64,000 nt of DNA from Candidatus Enterococcus myersii (GTDB lineage: Bacteria > Bacillota > Bacilli > Lactobacillales > Enterococcaceae), in assembly GCF_017316025.1 (NCBI RefSeq), contig NZ_JAFLVT010000006.1, positions 158,351 to 222,350 on the forward strand, given 5' to 3'. A program made the position numbers and the translations under genes. Shown here piece by piece: positions 1 to 9,005 of this stretch; within the stretch, counting starts at the first letter, position 1; every line of letters begins with the position of its first letter. The notes under the pieces are model-generated. The model worked only from the letters and a program-made list of their open reading frames with translations. It was not told the origin of the DNA and searched no databases.

Positions 1-181
1 GTTTTCTATCTGTTTTGGTACAGGTTTTTTAACAAGGTAATTTTATTTTAAAAAATATAGTCAAAAAAAGGTCAAATGAAAAAAATGACAAATAAAATCA
101 ATAGATTGATTATCGATTTTTACTTAAAAAAACAGTTGTAGGTTTTATGAAAAAATTATAAAAAGCTGATTTTAACGGCAT

Positions 182-236
182 TTGCAACCGTTTTGAAAGA
201 GTGATAAGCTGATTTTGGCTGATGGAAGCGGTAACA
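182..236 (+). promoter_or_regulatory. Candidate hut promoter with two cre-like sites
   Basis: The first 361 bases hold no gene. A possible sigma-A promoter is TTGCAA (182-187), a 17-bp spacer and TAAGCT (205-210). Two sequences each match 12 of 14 positions of the CcpA cre consensus: 183-196 (read on the minus strand), which overlaps the -35, and 223-236 (TGGAAGCGGTAACA). CATGTTA (245-251) and TAACATG (272-278) form an inverted repeat further down. Catabolite repression of histidine use is expected biology, but the promoter assignment is an inference. Confidence 0.4.
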
Positions 237-361
237 AAGGAGCGCATGTTAAGAATATCTGCTAAGAAAAATAACATGTGTAAAAAAATGCATGAAAGAG
301 TAAAGTAACAAAATAAAAACTGAACGCAACCAAGTTCAAATTTAAGAAGGAGTGTTTTACG

Positions 362-1261
362 ATGGCAAAATTAATCGAGTGTATTCCAAATTTTAGTGAA
401 GGGAGAAACCAAACTATAATTGAGGGCTTAGTTAAGATCGCTAAAAATGTAAAAGGGGTTACGTTATTGGATTATTCTTCTGACTCTTCTCATAACCGAA
501 GCGTCTTTACTTTAGTTGGCGATGAAGACGGGATTCAAGAAGTTGCTTTTCAATTGGTAAAATATGCCAGTGAAAATATTGATATGACAAAACACCATGG
601 CGAACATCCACGGATGGGAGCAACTGATGTTGTACCTTTTGTCCCAATTAAAGATGTCACTATGGCTGAATGTATTGCTATTTCAAAAAATGTTGCCAAA
701 CGAATTAATGATGAATTGCAAATTCCTATTTTCTTGTATGAAGATTCTGCGACAACTCCAGAACGAAAAAATTTGGCTAAGGTTCGTAAAGGACAATTTG
801 AAAAGATGCCAGAAAAATTATTAGAAGAGCAGTGGGCACCTGATTTTGGAGAACGTAAAATCCATCCTACTGCTGGAGTTACTGCCGTAGGGGCAAGAAT
901 GCCGCTGGTTGCCTTTAACGTTAACCTAGACACCGATAATATTGAAATTGCCAATAAGATTGCAAAAATTGTGCGCGGTTCTTCTGGTGGTTGGAAATAT
1001 TGTAAAGGAATCGGAGTTATGCTGGAAGGACGCAATATTGCGCAAGTTTCTATGAATATGGTGAACTTTGAAGGAACACCGTTATACCGTGCTTTTGAAA
1101 CGATTCGGTTTGAGGCCAAACGTTACGGCGTTTCGATTATCGGAAGTGAAGTTATTGGTTTGACACCAGCAAAAGCGTTGATTGACTGTGCGGAGTACTA
1201 TTTGCAAATTGAAGAATTTGATTATGACAAACAAGTTTTAGAGAACCATTTGTTGAATTAG
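362..1261 (+). CDS. ftcD: Glutamate formimidoyltransferase
   Basis: This enzyme moves the formimino group from N-formimino-L-glutamate to tetrahydrofolate, giving glutamate and 5-formimino-THF in the last part of histidine breakdown. The 299 residues match the transferase half of the family; the N-terminus (LIECIPNFSEGR) and the segment HHGEHPRMGATDVVPF around residues 78-93 are family hallmarks. In vertebrates this domain is fused to the cyclodeaminase; here the two are adjacent genes. An AAGGAG ribosome site lies about 10 bases before the ATG. It is the first gene of a tight run with fchA (10-bp gap) and fhs (37-bp gap), so the formimino group passes straight into the one-carbon pool. Identification is firm. 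Confidence 0.95.
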   Translation: MAKLIECIPNFSEGRNQTIIEGLVKIAKNVKGVTLLDYSSDSSHNRSVFTLVGDEDGIQEVAFQLVKYASENIDMTKHHGEHPRMGATDVVPFVPIKDVTMAECIAISKNVAKRINDELQIPIFLYEDSATTPERKNLAKVRKGQFEKMPEKLLEEQWAPDFGERKIHPTAGVTAVGARMPLVAFNVNLDTDNIEIANKIAKIVRGSSGGWKYCKGIGVMLEGRNIAQVSMNMVNFEGTPLYRAFETIRFEAKRYGVSIIGSEVIGLTPAKALIDCAEYYLQIEEFDYDKQVLENHLLN

Positions 1262-1271
1262 GAGGATTATT

Positions 1272-1898
1272 ATGAAACTCGTTGATATGCAGTTAAAAGA
1301 ATTTGTTAACGTCCTTGGTTCTGATGCACCAGCTCCCGGAGGTGGCTCTGCTTCTGCTTTAGCGGCTGCCCAAGGAATTTCACTAACAAAAATGGTGGCA
1401 GAACTGACGATTGGTAAGAAGAAATATGCTGATTTTGAAACTGAAATGAAAAATTTACAACAAAAAGCAGCTGATTTGCAAGCGGAATTACTCGTCGCTA
1501 TTGATGAAGATACTGCGGCCTTCAATCAAGTTTCAGCCGTTTTTGAAATGCCAAAAAGTAGTGAAGAAGAAAAAAAAGAGCGCCGCAGAGCACTCCAAAA
1601 AGCCTTGCAAGGAGCCGCAGTTACACCGTTTAATCTGATGGAAAAAATTGTTACAGCCTTAGAACTTACACAAGGAGCTATTGGTAAATCCAATAGCAAT
1701 GCTGCAAGTGATCTAGGCGTTGCTGCGCTAAATTTGAAAGCAGCACTCCAAGGGGCTTGGTTAAATGTTTTGATTAATCTTTCAAGCATTGAAGATGATG
1801 CTTTTGTCTTAAAATACCGAAAAAATGGGGAAAAACTAGTAAAACAAGGAAATAAAATCGCTGATGACATTTATCAAAAAATTATTGAAATCATTTAA
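1272..1898 (+). CDS. fchA: Formimidoyltetrahydrofolate cyclodeaminase
   Basis: It converts 5-formimino-THF to 5,10-methenyl-THF and ammonia, the step after FtcD. The 208 residues have the family's mostly helical composition and the N-terminal glycine-rich segment SDAPAPGGGSASALAAAQG (about residues 17-35), which forms part of the active site. An AGGAGG site directly follows the ftcD stop codon and lies 5 bases before the ATG, so the genes are very likely co-transcribed. Separate FtcD and FchA proteins are the usual bacterial arrangement in the streptococcal-type hut cluster. Nothing unusual was seen. Confidence 0.93.
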   Translation: MKLVDMQLKEFVNVLGSDAPAPGGGSASALAAAQGISLTKMVAELTIGKKKYADFETEMKNLQQKAADLQAELLVAIDEDTAAFNQVSAVFEMPKSSEEEKKERRRALQKALQGAAVTPFNLMEKIVTALELTQGAIGKSNSNAASDLGVAALNLKAALQGAWLNVLINLSSIEDDAFVLKYRKNGEKLVKQGNKIADDIYQKIIEII

Positions 1899-1935
1899 CG
1901 GTTTAAATTTTGTTTGAAGAAAGGAAGTTTGCTAC

Positions 1936-3603
1936 ATGGTCTTATCAGATATCGAGATTGCAAATTCAGTCACAATGAAACCAATCGAAGAGATTGCAGA
2001 ATCTATTGGAATTAACAAAGAAGATTTATCTTTGTATGGCAAATATAAAGCCAAAATTAATAATATTAAAGATTTAGACGGTAAAGATAACGGGAAATTG
2101 ATTTTGGTCACGGCTATTACACCAACACCGGCTGGAGAAGGTAAAACTACGACGTCAGTTGGCTTAGTAGATGCCCTCACAGCAATTGGGAAAAAAGCTG
2201 TCATTGCGCTACGTGAGCCTTCATTAGGGCCAGTTTTTGGCGTAAAAGGTGGTGCAGCTGGTGGTGGCTATGCACAAGTTGTCCCAATGGAGGATATTAA
2301 CTTACATTTTACAGGAGATTTTCATGCTATTGGTGCGGCAAATAATTTATTAGCGGCGTTATTAGATAATCATATTCATCAAGGCAATGTCTTGCAGATT
2401 GATTCTCGTAAGATTACGTGGAAACGAGTTGTCGATATGAATGACAGGCAATTACGGCACATCGTTAATGGTCTGCAAGGACGTGTCAACGGTGTTCCAC
2501 GGGAAGATGGTTATGATATTACAGTGGCTTCTGAAATTATGGCAATTTTATGCTTAGCCAATGATATAACTGATTTGAAAAATAAACTACGCAATATTAT
2601 TGTTGCTTATAATTTTGAAGGTGAGCCGATTACAGCCGGAGATTTAAAAGCAGAGGGCGCATTGACCGCATTATTAAAAGATGCGATTCAACCGAATATT
2701 GTTCAAACTTTGGAACACGCACCAGCTTTCATCCATGGCGGCCCCTTTGCCAATATCGCTCATGGCTGTAATAGCGTATTGGCGACAAAATTAGCACTAA
2801 AATATGCTGATTACGCTGTAACAGAAGCGGGTTTTGGAGCTGATCTTGGAGCAGAAAAATTCATTGACATTAAATGTCGCTTGGCCAACTTAAAGCCAGA
2901 TGCAGTCGTATTGGTAGCCACAATTCGTGCTTTGAAAATGCACGGCGGCGTTAAAAAAAGTGAATTGGGAACAGAAAATGTCGCGGCGGTTATTGCAGGT
3001 ATCCCGAATTTGGCTAAGCATTTAGAAAATATTACAGAAGTTTATGGCATGCCAACAGTTGTAGCAATTAATAAATTTCCAACAGATACATTAGAAGAAG
3101 TCGCGGCGGTTGAAGAAGCATGTGAAAAATTGGGTGTTGCAGTCGTTTTATCTGATGTATGGGGCAAAGGGAGTGCTGGTGGTAAGGCGTTGGCTGAAAA
3201 AGTTGTTGCTTTGGCCGAAGAACCCAACAACTTTAGCTATGTTTATGATTTAGACGATTCAATTGAAGAAAAATTAAATAAAATTGTTCAGAAAGTTTAT
3301 GGTGGTAAGAAGGTAGACTTAACACCAAGCGCAAAAAAAGAACTAAAAGAGTTAGAACGTCTTGGTTTTGGGAATTATCCCATTTGTATGGCAAAGACAC
3401 AGTACTCATTTTCTGATGATGCAACGTTGTTGGGGGCGCCAACAGACTTTACAGTAACAATCCGAAATTTAAAAGTATCTGCCGGCGCGGGTTTCATCGT
3501 CGCGCTTACGGGTGCGGTTATGACAATGCCAGGGTTACCAAAATCTCCTGCGGCTGAACGAATTGATGTTGATGAAAAAGGAAATATTACCGGTCTATTT
3601 TAA
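1936..3603 (+). CDS. fhs: Formate-tetrahydrofolate ligase
   Basis: It joins formate to tetrahydrofolate using ATP, giving 10-formyl-THF; run backwards it can make ATP from one-carbon units released by histidine breakdown. At 555 residues it is full length. The P-loop [10 protein letters not shown] is at residues 64-73, and conserved family segments such as [18 protein letters not shown] and [17 protein letters not shown] are intact. It lies 37 bp after fchA with an AAGGAAG ribosome site. A strong stem-loop follows, so it probably ends the first transcription segment. Its place in a hut cluster, known from streptococci, suggests the ligase serves histidine-derived carbon here. Confidence 0.96.
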   Translation: MVLSDIEIANSVTMKPIEEIAESIGINKEDLSLYGKYKAKINNIKDLDGKDNGKLILVTAITPTPAGEGKTTTSVGLVDALTAIGKKAVIALREPSLGPVFGVKGGAAGGGYAQVVPMEDINLHFTGDFHAIGAANNLLAALLDNHIHQGNVLQIDSRKITWKRVVDMNDRQLRHIVNGLQGRVNGVPREDGYDITVASEIMAILCLANDITDLKNKLRNIIVAYNFEGEPITAGDLKAEGALTALLKDAIQPNIVQTLEHAPAFIHGGPFANIAHGCNSVLATKLALKYADYAVTEAGFGADLGAEKFIDIKCRLANLKPDAVVLVATIRALKMHGGVKKSELGTENVAAVIAGIPNLAKHLENITEVYGMPTVVAINKFPTDTLEEVAAVEEACEKLGVAVVLSDVWGKGSAGGKALAEKVVALAEEPNNFSYVYDLDDSIEEKLNKIVQKVYGGKKVDLTPSAKKELKELERLGFGNYPICMAKTQYSFSDDATLLGAPTDFTVTIRNLKVSAGAGFIVALTGAVMTMPGLPKSPAAERIDVDEKGNITGLF

Positions 3604-3614
3604 TGGATTAAAAA

Positions 3615-3655
3615 GATATAGGGAGATAAAAAATCTCCCTATATCAAATTCTCTT
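3615..3655 (+). terminator. Stem-loop after fhs
   Basis: A perfect 13-bp stem (3615-3627 with 3633-3645) encloses an AAAAA loop and is followed by a broken U-rich tract (TTCTCTTTT). It is either a terminator or a processing/stabilising hairpin that separates ftcD-fchA-fhs from the permease-hutH segment. Confidence 0.65.
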
Positions 3656-3683
3656 TTAGAAAGTAGTTCAATTTCCAAAATAT

Positions 3684-3697
3684 TGAAAGCGCTTTTA
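3684..3697 (+). promoter_or_regulatory. cre site (CcpA) before the amino-acid permease
   Basis: TGAAAGCGCTTTTA (3685-3698 by first T-G pair, within the palindrome starting at 3684) matches 13 of 14 cre consensus positions and is almost perfectly palindromic. It lies about 25 bases before the permease start, a position typical of carbon catabolite repression by CcpA-HPr(Ser-P). Confidence 0.65.
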
Positions 3698-3723
3698 AAA
3701 ATACAAAATAAGAGGTGAATATT

Positions 3724-5091
3724 ATGCAAAAAGATGTGGAAATCCCAGAGGTATCAGATGTCAAAGACATTGATTCAGCAGAACTGGCAGAAAACGAGAA
3801 CGCCAAATTTAGTTTGGGAGGCGCAACCTTATACGGCATTAATGCTGTTATTGGTTCAGGAATTTTCCTATTACCCCGAACGATCTATCAAGATTTAGGC
3901 CCGGCTTCTTTAGTGGCCATGCTGTTAGATGCTGTTTTAGTTTTGATGTTAGCGGTTTGCTTTGCCGAAGTTGCTGGTTATTTTAATAAAAACGGCGGCG
4001 CCTTTCAGTATTCAAAAACCGCCTTTGGTGATTTTATCGGGTTTAACGTAGGAGTTTTAGGTTGGTTTGTTACAATTATCGCTTGGGCTGCCATGGCAGC
4101 GGGTTTTGCTAAGTTATTGATTCAAACTTTTCCTGCTTTAGAGGGGAAAAATACACTAATTAGTATTTGTTTGGTTATTTTCTTATCCGTTATTAACAGC
4201 ATGGGTATTAAAACTTCAAAAATTTTTACAATTGTAATTACCATCGCAAAATTGATTCCGATTATTGCCTTTACACTGATTGCAATTTTCTTTATTAAAA
4301 GCGGTATTAATGGGGGCAACTTTACACCATTTTTACAACTAAACCCAGACTTAACGTTATCAAAAGCGATGGCTTCAACATCACTTACAGTCTTTTATGC
4401 TTTTATCGGGTTTGAAGCCTTACCAGTCGTTGCTGGTGAAATGCGAAATGCTAAAAAGAATGTACCCAAAGCTATTATTGGTTCCATTAGTATCGTGTCA
4501 CTACTTTATTTCATGATTATCGCTGGCACCATTGCCATGCTTGGAACAGGTATTTTACAAAGTAATGCACCCGTTCAAGATGCCTTTGTTAAAATGATTG
4601 GTCCTGCGGGTAAGTGGATCATCTCTATTGGAGCTTTAATTTTCATAGCAGGGTTAAATATGGGGGATTCGTTGATGATACCTCGTTATGGTGCTTCCAT
4701 TGCAGATGAAGGTCTTTTACCAAAAGTTATTGCGAAAAAAAATAAAAAGAATGCGCCGATTATTGCCATTATCTTTTCTGGATTGTTAACAATTGCCTTT
4801 TTATTGAGTGGATCTTTTGAACAGCTAGCAGAATTATCAGTTGTTTTTCGATTCTTCCAATACATTCCCACTGCATTGGCAGTTATTTGGTTAAGAAAAA
4901 AAGATATGGAAAATGTCCCAGCCTTCAAGTTACCATTTGGCCCAGTCATACCAATTATTTCGATTATTGTTAGTATTTGGATGGTAGCAGCTGCAAATCC
5001 AATCAACTTGGTTGCCGGTGTTATCGGTGTAATTGTGGCAAGTATTTTATATGTCATTTTGAACAAAAATAAAATGAAACAAGCGAATTAA
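3724..5091 (+). CDS. APC-family amino-acid permease (probably histidine)
   Basis: A membrane permease of the amino acid-polyamine-organocation superfamily. The 455 residues hold about twelve hydrophobic spans; the first contains the glycine-rich APC signature (INAVIGSGIFLLP) that forms the substrate site in TM1. The start chosen is ATG 3724, because AGAGGTG (3711-3717) is a ribosome site for it and would overlap the in-frame GTG at 3715. It lies between fhs and hutH on the same strand, so histidine is the most likely substrate; this is inferred from context, not from sequence. A strong cre site lies just upstream. Family certain, substrate uncertain. Confidence 0.85.
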   Translation: MQKDVEIPEVSDVKDIDSAELAENENAKFSLGGATLYGINAVIGSGIFLLPRTIYQDLGPASLVAMLLDAVLVLMLAVCFAEVAGYFNKNGGAFQYSKTAFGDFIGFNVGVLGWFVTIIAWAAMAAGFAKLLIQTFPALEGKNTLISICLVIFLSVINSMGIKTSKIFTIVITIAKLIPIIAFTLIAIFFIKSGINGGNFTPFLQLNPDLTLSKAMASTSLTVFYAFIGFEALPVVAGEMRNAKKNVPKAIIGSISIVSLLYFMIIAGTIAMLGTGILQSNAPVQDAFVKMIGPAGKWIISIGALIFIAGLNMGDSLMIPRYGASIADEGLLPKVIAKKNKKNAPIIAIIFSGLLTIAFLLSGSFEQLAELSVVFRFFQYIPTALAVIWLRKKDMENVPAFKLPFGPVIPIISIIVSIWMVAAANPINLVAGVIGVIVASILYVILNKNKMKQAN

Positions 5092-5148
5092 GTTTGTCTC
5101 TTATAAGCTGTATTGCGAATGAGAGAGATTAAAAAGTGAGGGAAAATT

Positions 5149-6732
5149 ATGAAAACCTTAGTTAAAGATCAAAAACAAGATTTTGATAGATCAGCTGTAA
5201 TTATTTTGGATGGAGCTAGTTTAACCTTAGAAGATGTTGTAGCAGTAGCACGTCACCACGTGCGTTGTGAAATCGCAGAAAGTGCCAAAGAAGCGGTTAT
5301 TGCATCCCGTAAAATCGTTGACAAAATAGTAGAAGAAAGACGAGTTGTCTATGGGGTCAATACAGGCTTTGGGTCATTATGTAATGTCAGCATCTCTAAA
5401 GAAGATACGGTGCAGCTACAAGAAAATTTGATTCGGACTCACTCTTCTGGTTATGGTGAACCATTTTCTGAAGATATTGTACGCGCCATCATGTTAATTC
5501 GGGTTAACTCCTTAATCAAAGGTTATTCTGGCATTCGTTTAAGTACAGTTGAAAGTCTGCTAGCTATGTTAAATGCCGGAGTACATCCGCACATCCCAGA
5601 AAAAGGTTCATTGGGAGCTTCTGGCGATTTGGCACCATTGGCTCATATGGTTTTACCATTATTAGGTCTGGGAAAAGCATACTACGAAGGAGTTTTATAC
5701 CCTGGTAAAGAAGCAATGGAAAAAGCAGGGTTACAAATTATTCAACTAAGTGCTAAAGAAGGACTAGCGTTTATTAACGGTACGACCGTGTTGAATGCAG
5801 TCGGTGCTTTAGCAACTTATGATGCTATTGAATTATTGAAACTCTCAGATATTGCCGGCGCACTTTCTTTAGAGGTTCATGATGGGATTTCTAGTCCATT
5901 TGAAGAAGATTTGCATACAATTCGTCCTCAAAGCGGACAACTAGCGACGGCCCGTAATATTCGCCGTTTGATTGAAGATAGTCAATATATCACAGAGGCA
6001 ACACCAGATCATGTGCAAGATCCATATACTTTGCGTTGCATGCCACAAATTCACGGTGCTAGTAAAGACTCGATTGCCTATGTGAAAGAAAAAGTAGAAA
6101 TTGAAATTAATTCTGTGACCGACAATCCAATTATTACGCGTAGTGGTGAAGTAATTTCAGGTGGGAATTTCCATGGGGAGCCACTAGCACAACCATTTGA
6201 TTTCTTAGGAATTGCAGCAGCTGAAATTGGAAATGTTTCAGAAAGACGGGTTGAGCGGCTAGTCAATCGACAGTTAAGTAAATTACCATCTTTTCTAGTA
6301 AAATATCCAGGTTTAAATTCTGGCTTTATGATTACACAATATGCATGTGCTTCATTAGTTTCTGAAAATAAAATATTGGCGCATCCGGCAAGTGTAGACT
6401 CAATTCCATCTTGTGAAAATCAAGAAGACTTTGTCAGCATGGGGACAACAGCTGCACGAACAGCATTAGAAATAGTGAAAAACTCACGTCGTGTGGTAGC
6501 GACTGAGATTATGGCAGCTTGCCAAGCGTTGGATATTAAAGGTTATCAGCATGGATTGGGTAAAGGAACCCAAGTAGCCTATGATGCTTTTAGACGTAAT
6601 GTATCTTTTATCGAACATGATAAAGATATTGAAATGTATGATGAATTGAATAAAGCAACAACCGTTTTAGAGGCTGGAGATTTCTTAAAAGAAGTTGAAA
6701 AAAATGTTGTATTAGATTTGCAGTTTGATTAA
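5149..6732 (+). CDS. hutH: Histidine ammonia-lyase
   Basis: It removes ammonia from L-histidine to give trans-urocanate, committing histidine to breakdown. The Ala157-Ser158-Gly159 triplet inside GSLGASGDLAPLAHM cyclises to the MIO electrophile, the hallmark of the family. At 527 residues it is slightly longer than the usual 500-510, the extra length being at the N-terminus (MKTLVKDQKQDF). GTGAGGG (5136-5142) is the ribosome site. Placing the first enzyme after the late-pathway genes and next to the permease resembles hut clusters of streptococci. Urocanase and imidazolonepropionase genes are absent from the window and must lie elsewhere if the pathway is complete. Confidence 0.96.
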   Translation: MKTLVKDQKQDFDRSAVIILDGASLTLEDVVAVARHHVRCEIAESAKEAVIASRKIVDKIVEERRVVYGVNTGFGSLCNVSISKEDTVQLQENLIRTHSSGYGEPFSEDIVRAIMLIRVNSLIKGYSGIRLSTVESLLAMLNAGVHPHIPEKGSLGASGDLAPLAHMVLPLLGLGKAYYEGVLYPGKEAMEKAGLQIIQLSAKEGLAFINGTTVLNAVGALATYDAIELLKLSDIAGALSLEVHDGISSPFEEDLHTIRPQSGQLATARNIRRLIEDSQYITEATPDHVQDPYTLRCMPQIHGASKDSIAYVKEKVEIEINSVTDNPIITRSGEVISGGNFHGEPLAQPFDFLGIAAAEIGNVSERRVERLVNRQLSKLPSFLVKYPGLNSGFMITQYACASLVSENKILAHPASVDSIPSCENQEDFVSMGTTAARTALEIVKNSRRVVATEIMAACQALDIKGYQHGLGKGTQVAYDAFRRNVSFIEHDKDIEMYDELNKATTVLEAGDFLKEVEKNVVLDLQFD

Positions 6733-6812
6733 GTCAGTTTTTCTAAATTGATTTGCAATATTGCATCAGTGATAAGATCGTTCACCTCATAAAAAAGGAT
6801 GTTAAGTAAGTC

Positions 6813-7688
6813 ATGACACATTTCAAAAGAAAAGAAGTCTGGCAAGAAATGGTGACAAAATTAACAGTTATCCTTATTTATGCCTTCTTATATTCCTTGG
6901 CGCTAAATATTTTTTGGCAGCCAGGGAATATTTATGCAGGCGGGCTAACTGGGATTGCTCAAATTCTAGCAACTATATTTTCGAGCCGTCACATTGCTTT
7001 GCCTATTTCTATTATCTACTATTTATTGAATGTCCCCATGTTTATTCTTGCTTGGTTTAAAATCAATCGAAAATTTGTGTTGTATACGATTATTTGTGTA
7101 ACGGTGGCTTCCTTTGCAATTCACATTGTTCCAAGCACGACATTGACAACAGATCCTATTATTTGTGCAATATTTGGTGGCGCTATTAATGGTTTTTCAT
7201 TAGGGTTGGCTTTAAAATATGGGCTTTCAACGGGTGGTATGGATGCACTTATTATTACCATTCGGCAAATAACCGGTCGCAGCATTGGTGTTATTTCTAT
7301 TATTATAAATGGCATTATCGTCTTAATTGCTGGCTACTTATTTGGCTGGCCGTATGCTTTTTATAGTGTACTATCAATTTTTGTAAGCGGGAAAGTGACA
7401 GATTTAGTTTATGTGAAGCATAAAAAAGTCCAAGTGACAATTATCACGCAAAAACCAAATGAAGTAATTCCAGCCTTGCAAAAGAAACTCAGCCGTGGGA
7501 TTACCATCATCCCTCATGCATTAGGCGCCTATAATCAAGAAACACAAACAATTTTGATTTTAGTTATTACGACTTATGAAATGGAAATTTTGGATCAGAT
7601 TATGAAAGAAGTAGATAACCGGGCATTTGTCAGTGTAGCCCAAGATATTAAAATTCTTAGTCAGTTTGAAGAATTGGACATTGTGTAA
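6813..7688 (+). CDS. YitT-family membrane protein (DUF161/DUF2179)
   Basis: A membrane protein of the widespread YitT family, whose function is not established. The 291 residues carry about five or six hydrophobic spans with the family segment FWQPGNIYAGGLTGIAQ near the N-terminus and GLSTGGMDALI in the middle, and end in a soluble DUF2179-type domain (about residues 205-285). It sits between hutH and hutD with modest gaps (80 and 21 bp), which ties it to the hut cluster by position only. An alternative start is ATG 6849, but the listed ATG follows AAGGATG at a reasonable distance. Family assignment is firm; role unknown. Confidence 0.8.
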   Translation: MTHFKRKEVWQEMVTKLTVILIYAFLYSLALNIFWQPGNIYAGGLTGIAQILATIFSSRHIALPISIIYYLLNVPMFILAWFKINRKFVLYTIICVTVASFAIHIVPSTTLTTDPIICAIFGGAINGFSLGLALKYGLSTGGMDALIITIRQITGRSIGVISIIINGIIVLIAGYLFGWPYAFYSVLSIFVSGKVTDLVYVKHKKVQVTIITQKPNEVIPALQKKLSRGITIIPHALGAYNQETQTILILVITTYEMEILDQIMKEVDNRAFVSVAQDIKILSQFEELDIV

Positions 7689-7709
7689 GCTGTTGGAGGT
7701 AGTTTCAAA

Positions 7710-8306
7710 GTGTTAGAAAAGAAGTTAAAAAAAGATTATTTTACGACGAAATGGGCAGGGGGCGTTACTACCGAAATTTTAATTGCGCCGGCAGCAAGTA
7801 GCTTGGCACAACGAGATTTTGATTATCGTATTTCAACAGCGACTGTTACGGACTCTCCATCTAATTTTTCAAATTTTACCGGGTATGAACGAATTATTCT
7901 GTCTTTAGACAAACCTATTTCGTTGCAGCAAAAAAATAACGTTATAGAACTTGCACCTTTTGTACCTTATCGCTTTGACGGAGGTGTCGCGATGAAGAGT
8001 CTAGGTAAATGCCAAGATTTTAATGTGATTTTTAAGAAGAATAATCATGTTTGGGTAACGCTATTGCAAAATGGTGCAGCGCAGGATTTGATTATCGAGG
8101 GAGAAAATATTTTATCTGCTCTCCAAGATATTAAGGTGAGACTGATTGCTCGGAGCAAAAAGCAAGAAATTTTATTACAAAAAGGTGAAACACTTCTTAT
8201 CAGGCAAGAACAGTTTGAGCAGATACAAATAATAGCGCAAAAAAAGTCTTTAATGGTAGAAAAGACGGCTATTTTGACGCAGATAAAAAAGAAAAAAACA
8301 GAGTAG
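7710..8306 (+). CDS. hutD: HutD-family protein (DUF886)
   Basis: HutD proteins are cupin-fold proteins that accompany hut genes and are thought to temper histidine use, possibly by binding formylglutamate or a related intermediate; the biochemical role is not settled. The 198 residues show family features: KWAGGVTTEILIAPA near the N-terminus (the W-x-x-G-x-T-x-E pattern) and DFDYRISTATV. The start is GTG 7710, 9 bases after GGAGGT. The C-terminal third is lysine-rich and poorly conserved. The stop codon (8304-8306) coincides with the 5' edge of the tetrahydrofolate riboswitch, so this gene ends the hut segment just where folate control begins. Confidence 0.82.
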   Translation: MLEKKLKKDYFTTKWAGGVTTEILIAPAASSLAQRDFDYRISTATVTDSPSNFSNFTGYERIILSLDKPISLQQKNNVIELAPFVPYRFDGGVAMKSLGKCQDFNVIFKKNNHVWVTLLQNGAAQDLIIEGENILSALQDIKVRLIARSKKQEILLQKGETLLIRQEQFEQIQIIAQKKSLMVEKTAILTQIKKKKTE

Positions 8307-8393
8307 GAGATAGAGCGTTAAGTGTCAAAAGGATGGGATGTTGCCTTTTGGACGAAGAAGCGTATTCACGATTCTATCTTCGCATTCGCTGCA
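8304..8393 (+). ncRNA. Tetrahydrofolate (THF) riboswitch
   Basis: The leader of folT contains the conserved blocks of the THF (folT motif) riboswitch in order: GCGTTAAGTG (8315-8324), GGATGGGATG (8331-8340), GACGAAGAAGCG (8351-8362) and GCATTCGCTGC (8382-8392). AGATAG (8308-8313) pairs with CTATCT (8374-8379) as the long stem, and CAAAAGG (8326-8332) pairs with CCTTTTG (8344-8350). In known members, binding of reduced folate lowers expression of folate transport genes. It ends about 30 bases before the folT ribosome site, which suits control of translation. Recognition is by conserved sequence and pairing read by eye. Confidence 0.88.
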
Positions 8394-8437
8394 TGAATAA
8401 ATTATGTAGCAGCTCTATTTAAGGAGATGCACGGAAA

Positions 8438-8962
8438 ATGATAAAGAAGAAAATAGATGCACATTTTATTGCAACAATGGGGTTATTAATTGGTCTAATG
8501 GTAGTATTGTCGCAAATACTCGGTTTTGAAACACAACTGTTAAAAATTACCTTTGATTTTATTCCTGAAGTTGTCATGGCAAGTTTATTTGGTCCTTTTT
8601 GGACAGCTGTAGGTGCTTCAATTGCAGATATTATTGGTAATACGATACTAGGAAAGGCCCCTTTTTTTATTGGTTTTACCTTGAATTCTTTTATTGCGGG
8701 TTTAATATATGGTTACTTTTTTTATAAAAAGCCCATTACAGTTAAAAATGCTTTTTTATGTGTGTTGTGCAATACATTATTAATTAGCTTGTGCTTAACA
8801 CCGATTTGGTTATCTATGATGTATGGTATACCTTTAACGGATGCTAAACTTTGGGGGATACGTTTGCTTAAAGCGGTTATTATGCTACCTGTCCAAACGG
8901 GATTAATTGTATTTTTTGGAAATGCACTTCCTTTTAAACGTTTCGCAAAAAGTATGGTATAA
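8438..8962 (+). CDS. folT: Folate ECF transporter S component FolT
   Basis: The folate-binding membrane subunit of an energy-coupling-factor transporter; it needs the shared EcfA-EcfA'-EcfT module encoded elsewhere. The 174 residues are very hydrophobic with about six spans, the usual size for S components, and the segment FIPEVVMASLFGPFWTAVGA resembles FolT homologues. An upstream THF riboswitch and folC 43 bp downstream make folate the near-certain substrate. AAGGAGATG precedes the start. Together with folC it brings in and traps folate, the cofactor consumed by the neighbouring histidine pathway. Confidence 0.9.
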   Translation: MIKKKIDAHFIATMGLLIGLMVVLSQILGFETQLLKITFDFIPEVVMASLFGPFWTAVGASIADIIGNTILGKAPFFIGFTLNSFIAGLIYGYFFYKKPITVKNAFLCVLCNTLLISLCLTPIWLSMMYGIPLTDAKLWGIRLLKAVIMLPVQTGLIVFFGNALPFKRFAKSMV

Positions 8963-9005
8963 GCGCAATTTTAAGGTTGTTTATCAGATGTGGAGATGAT
9001 TTTTA

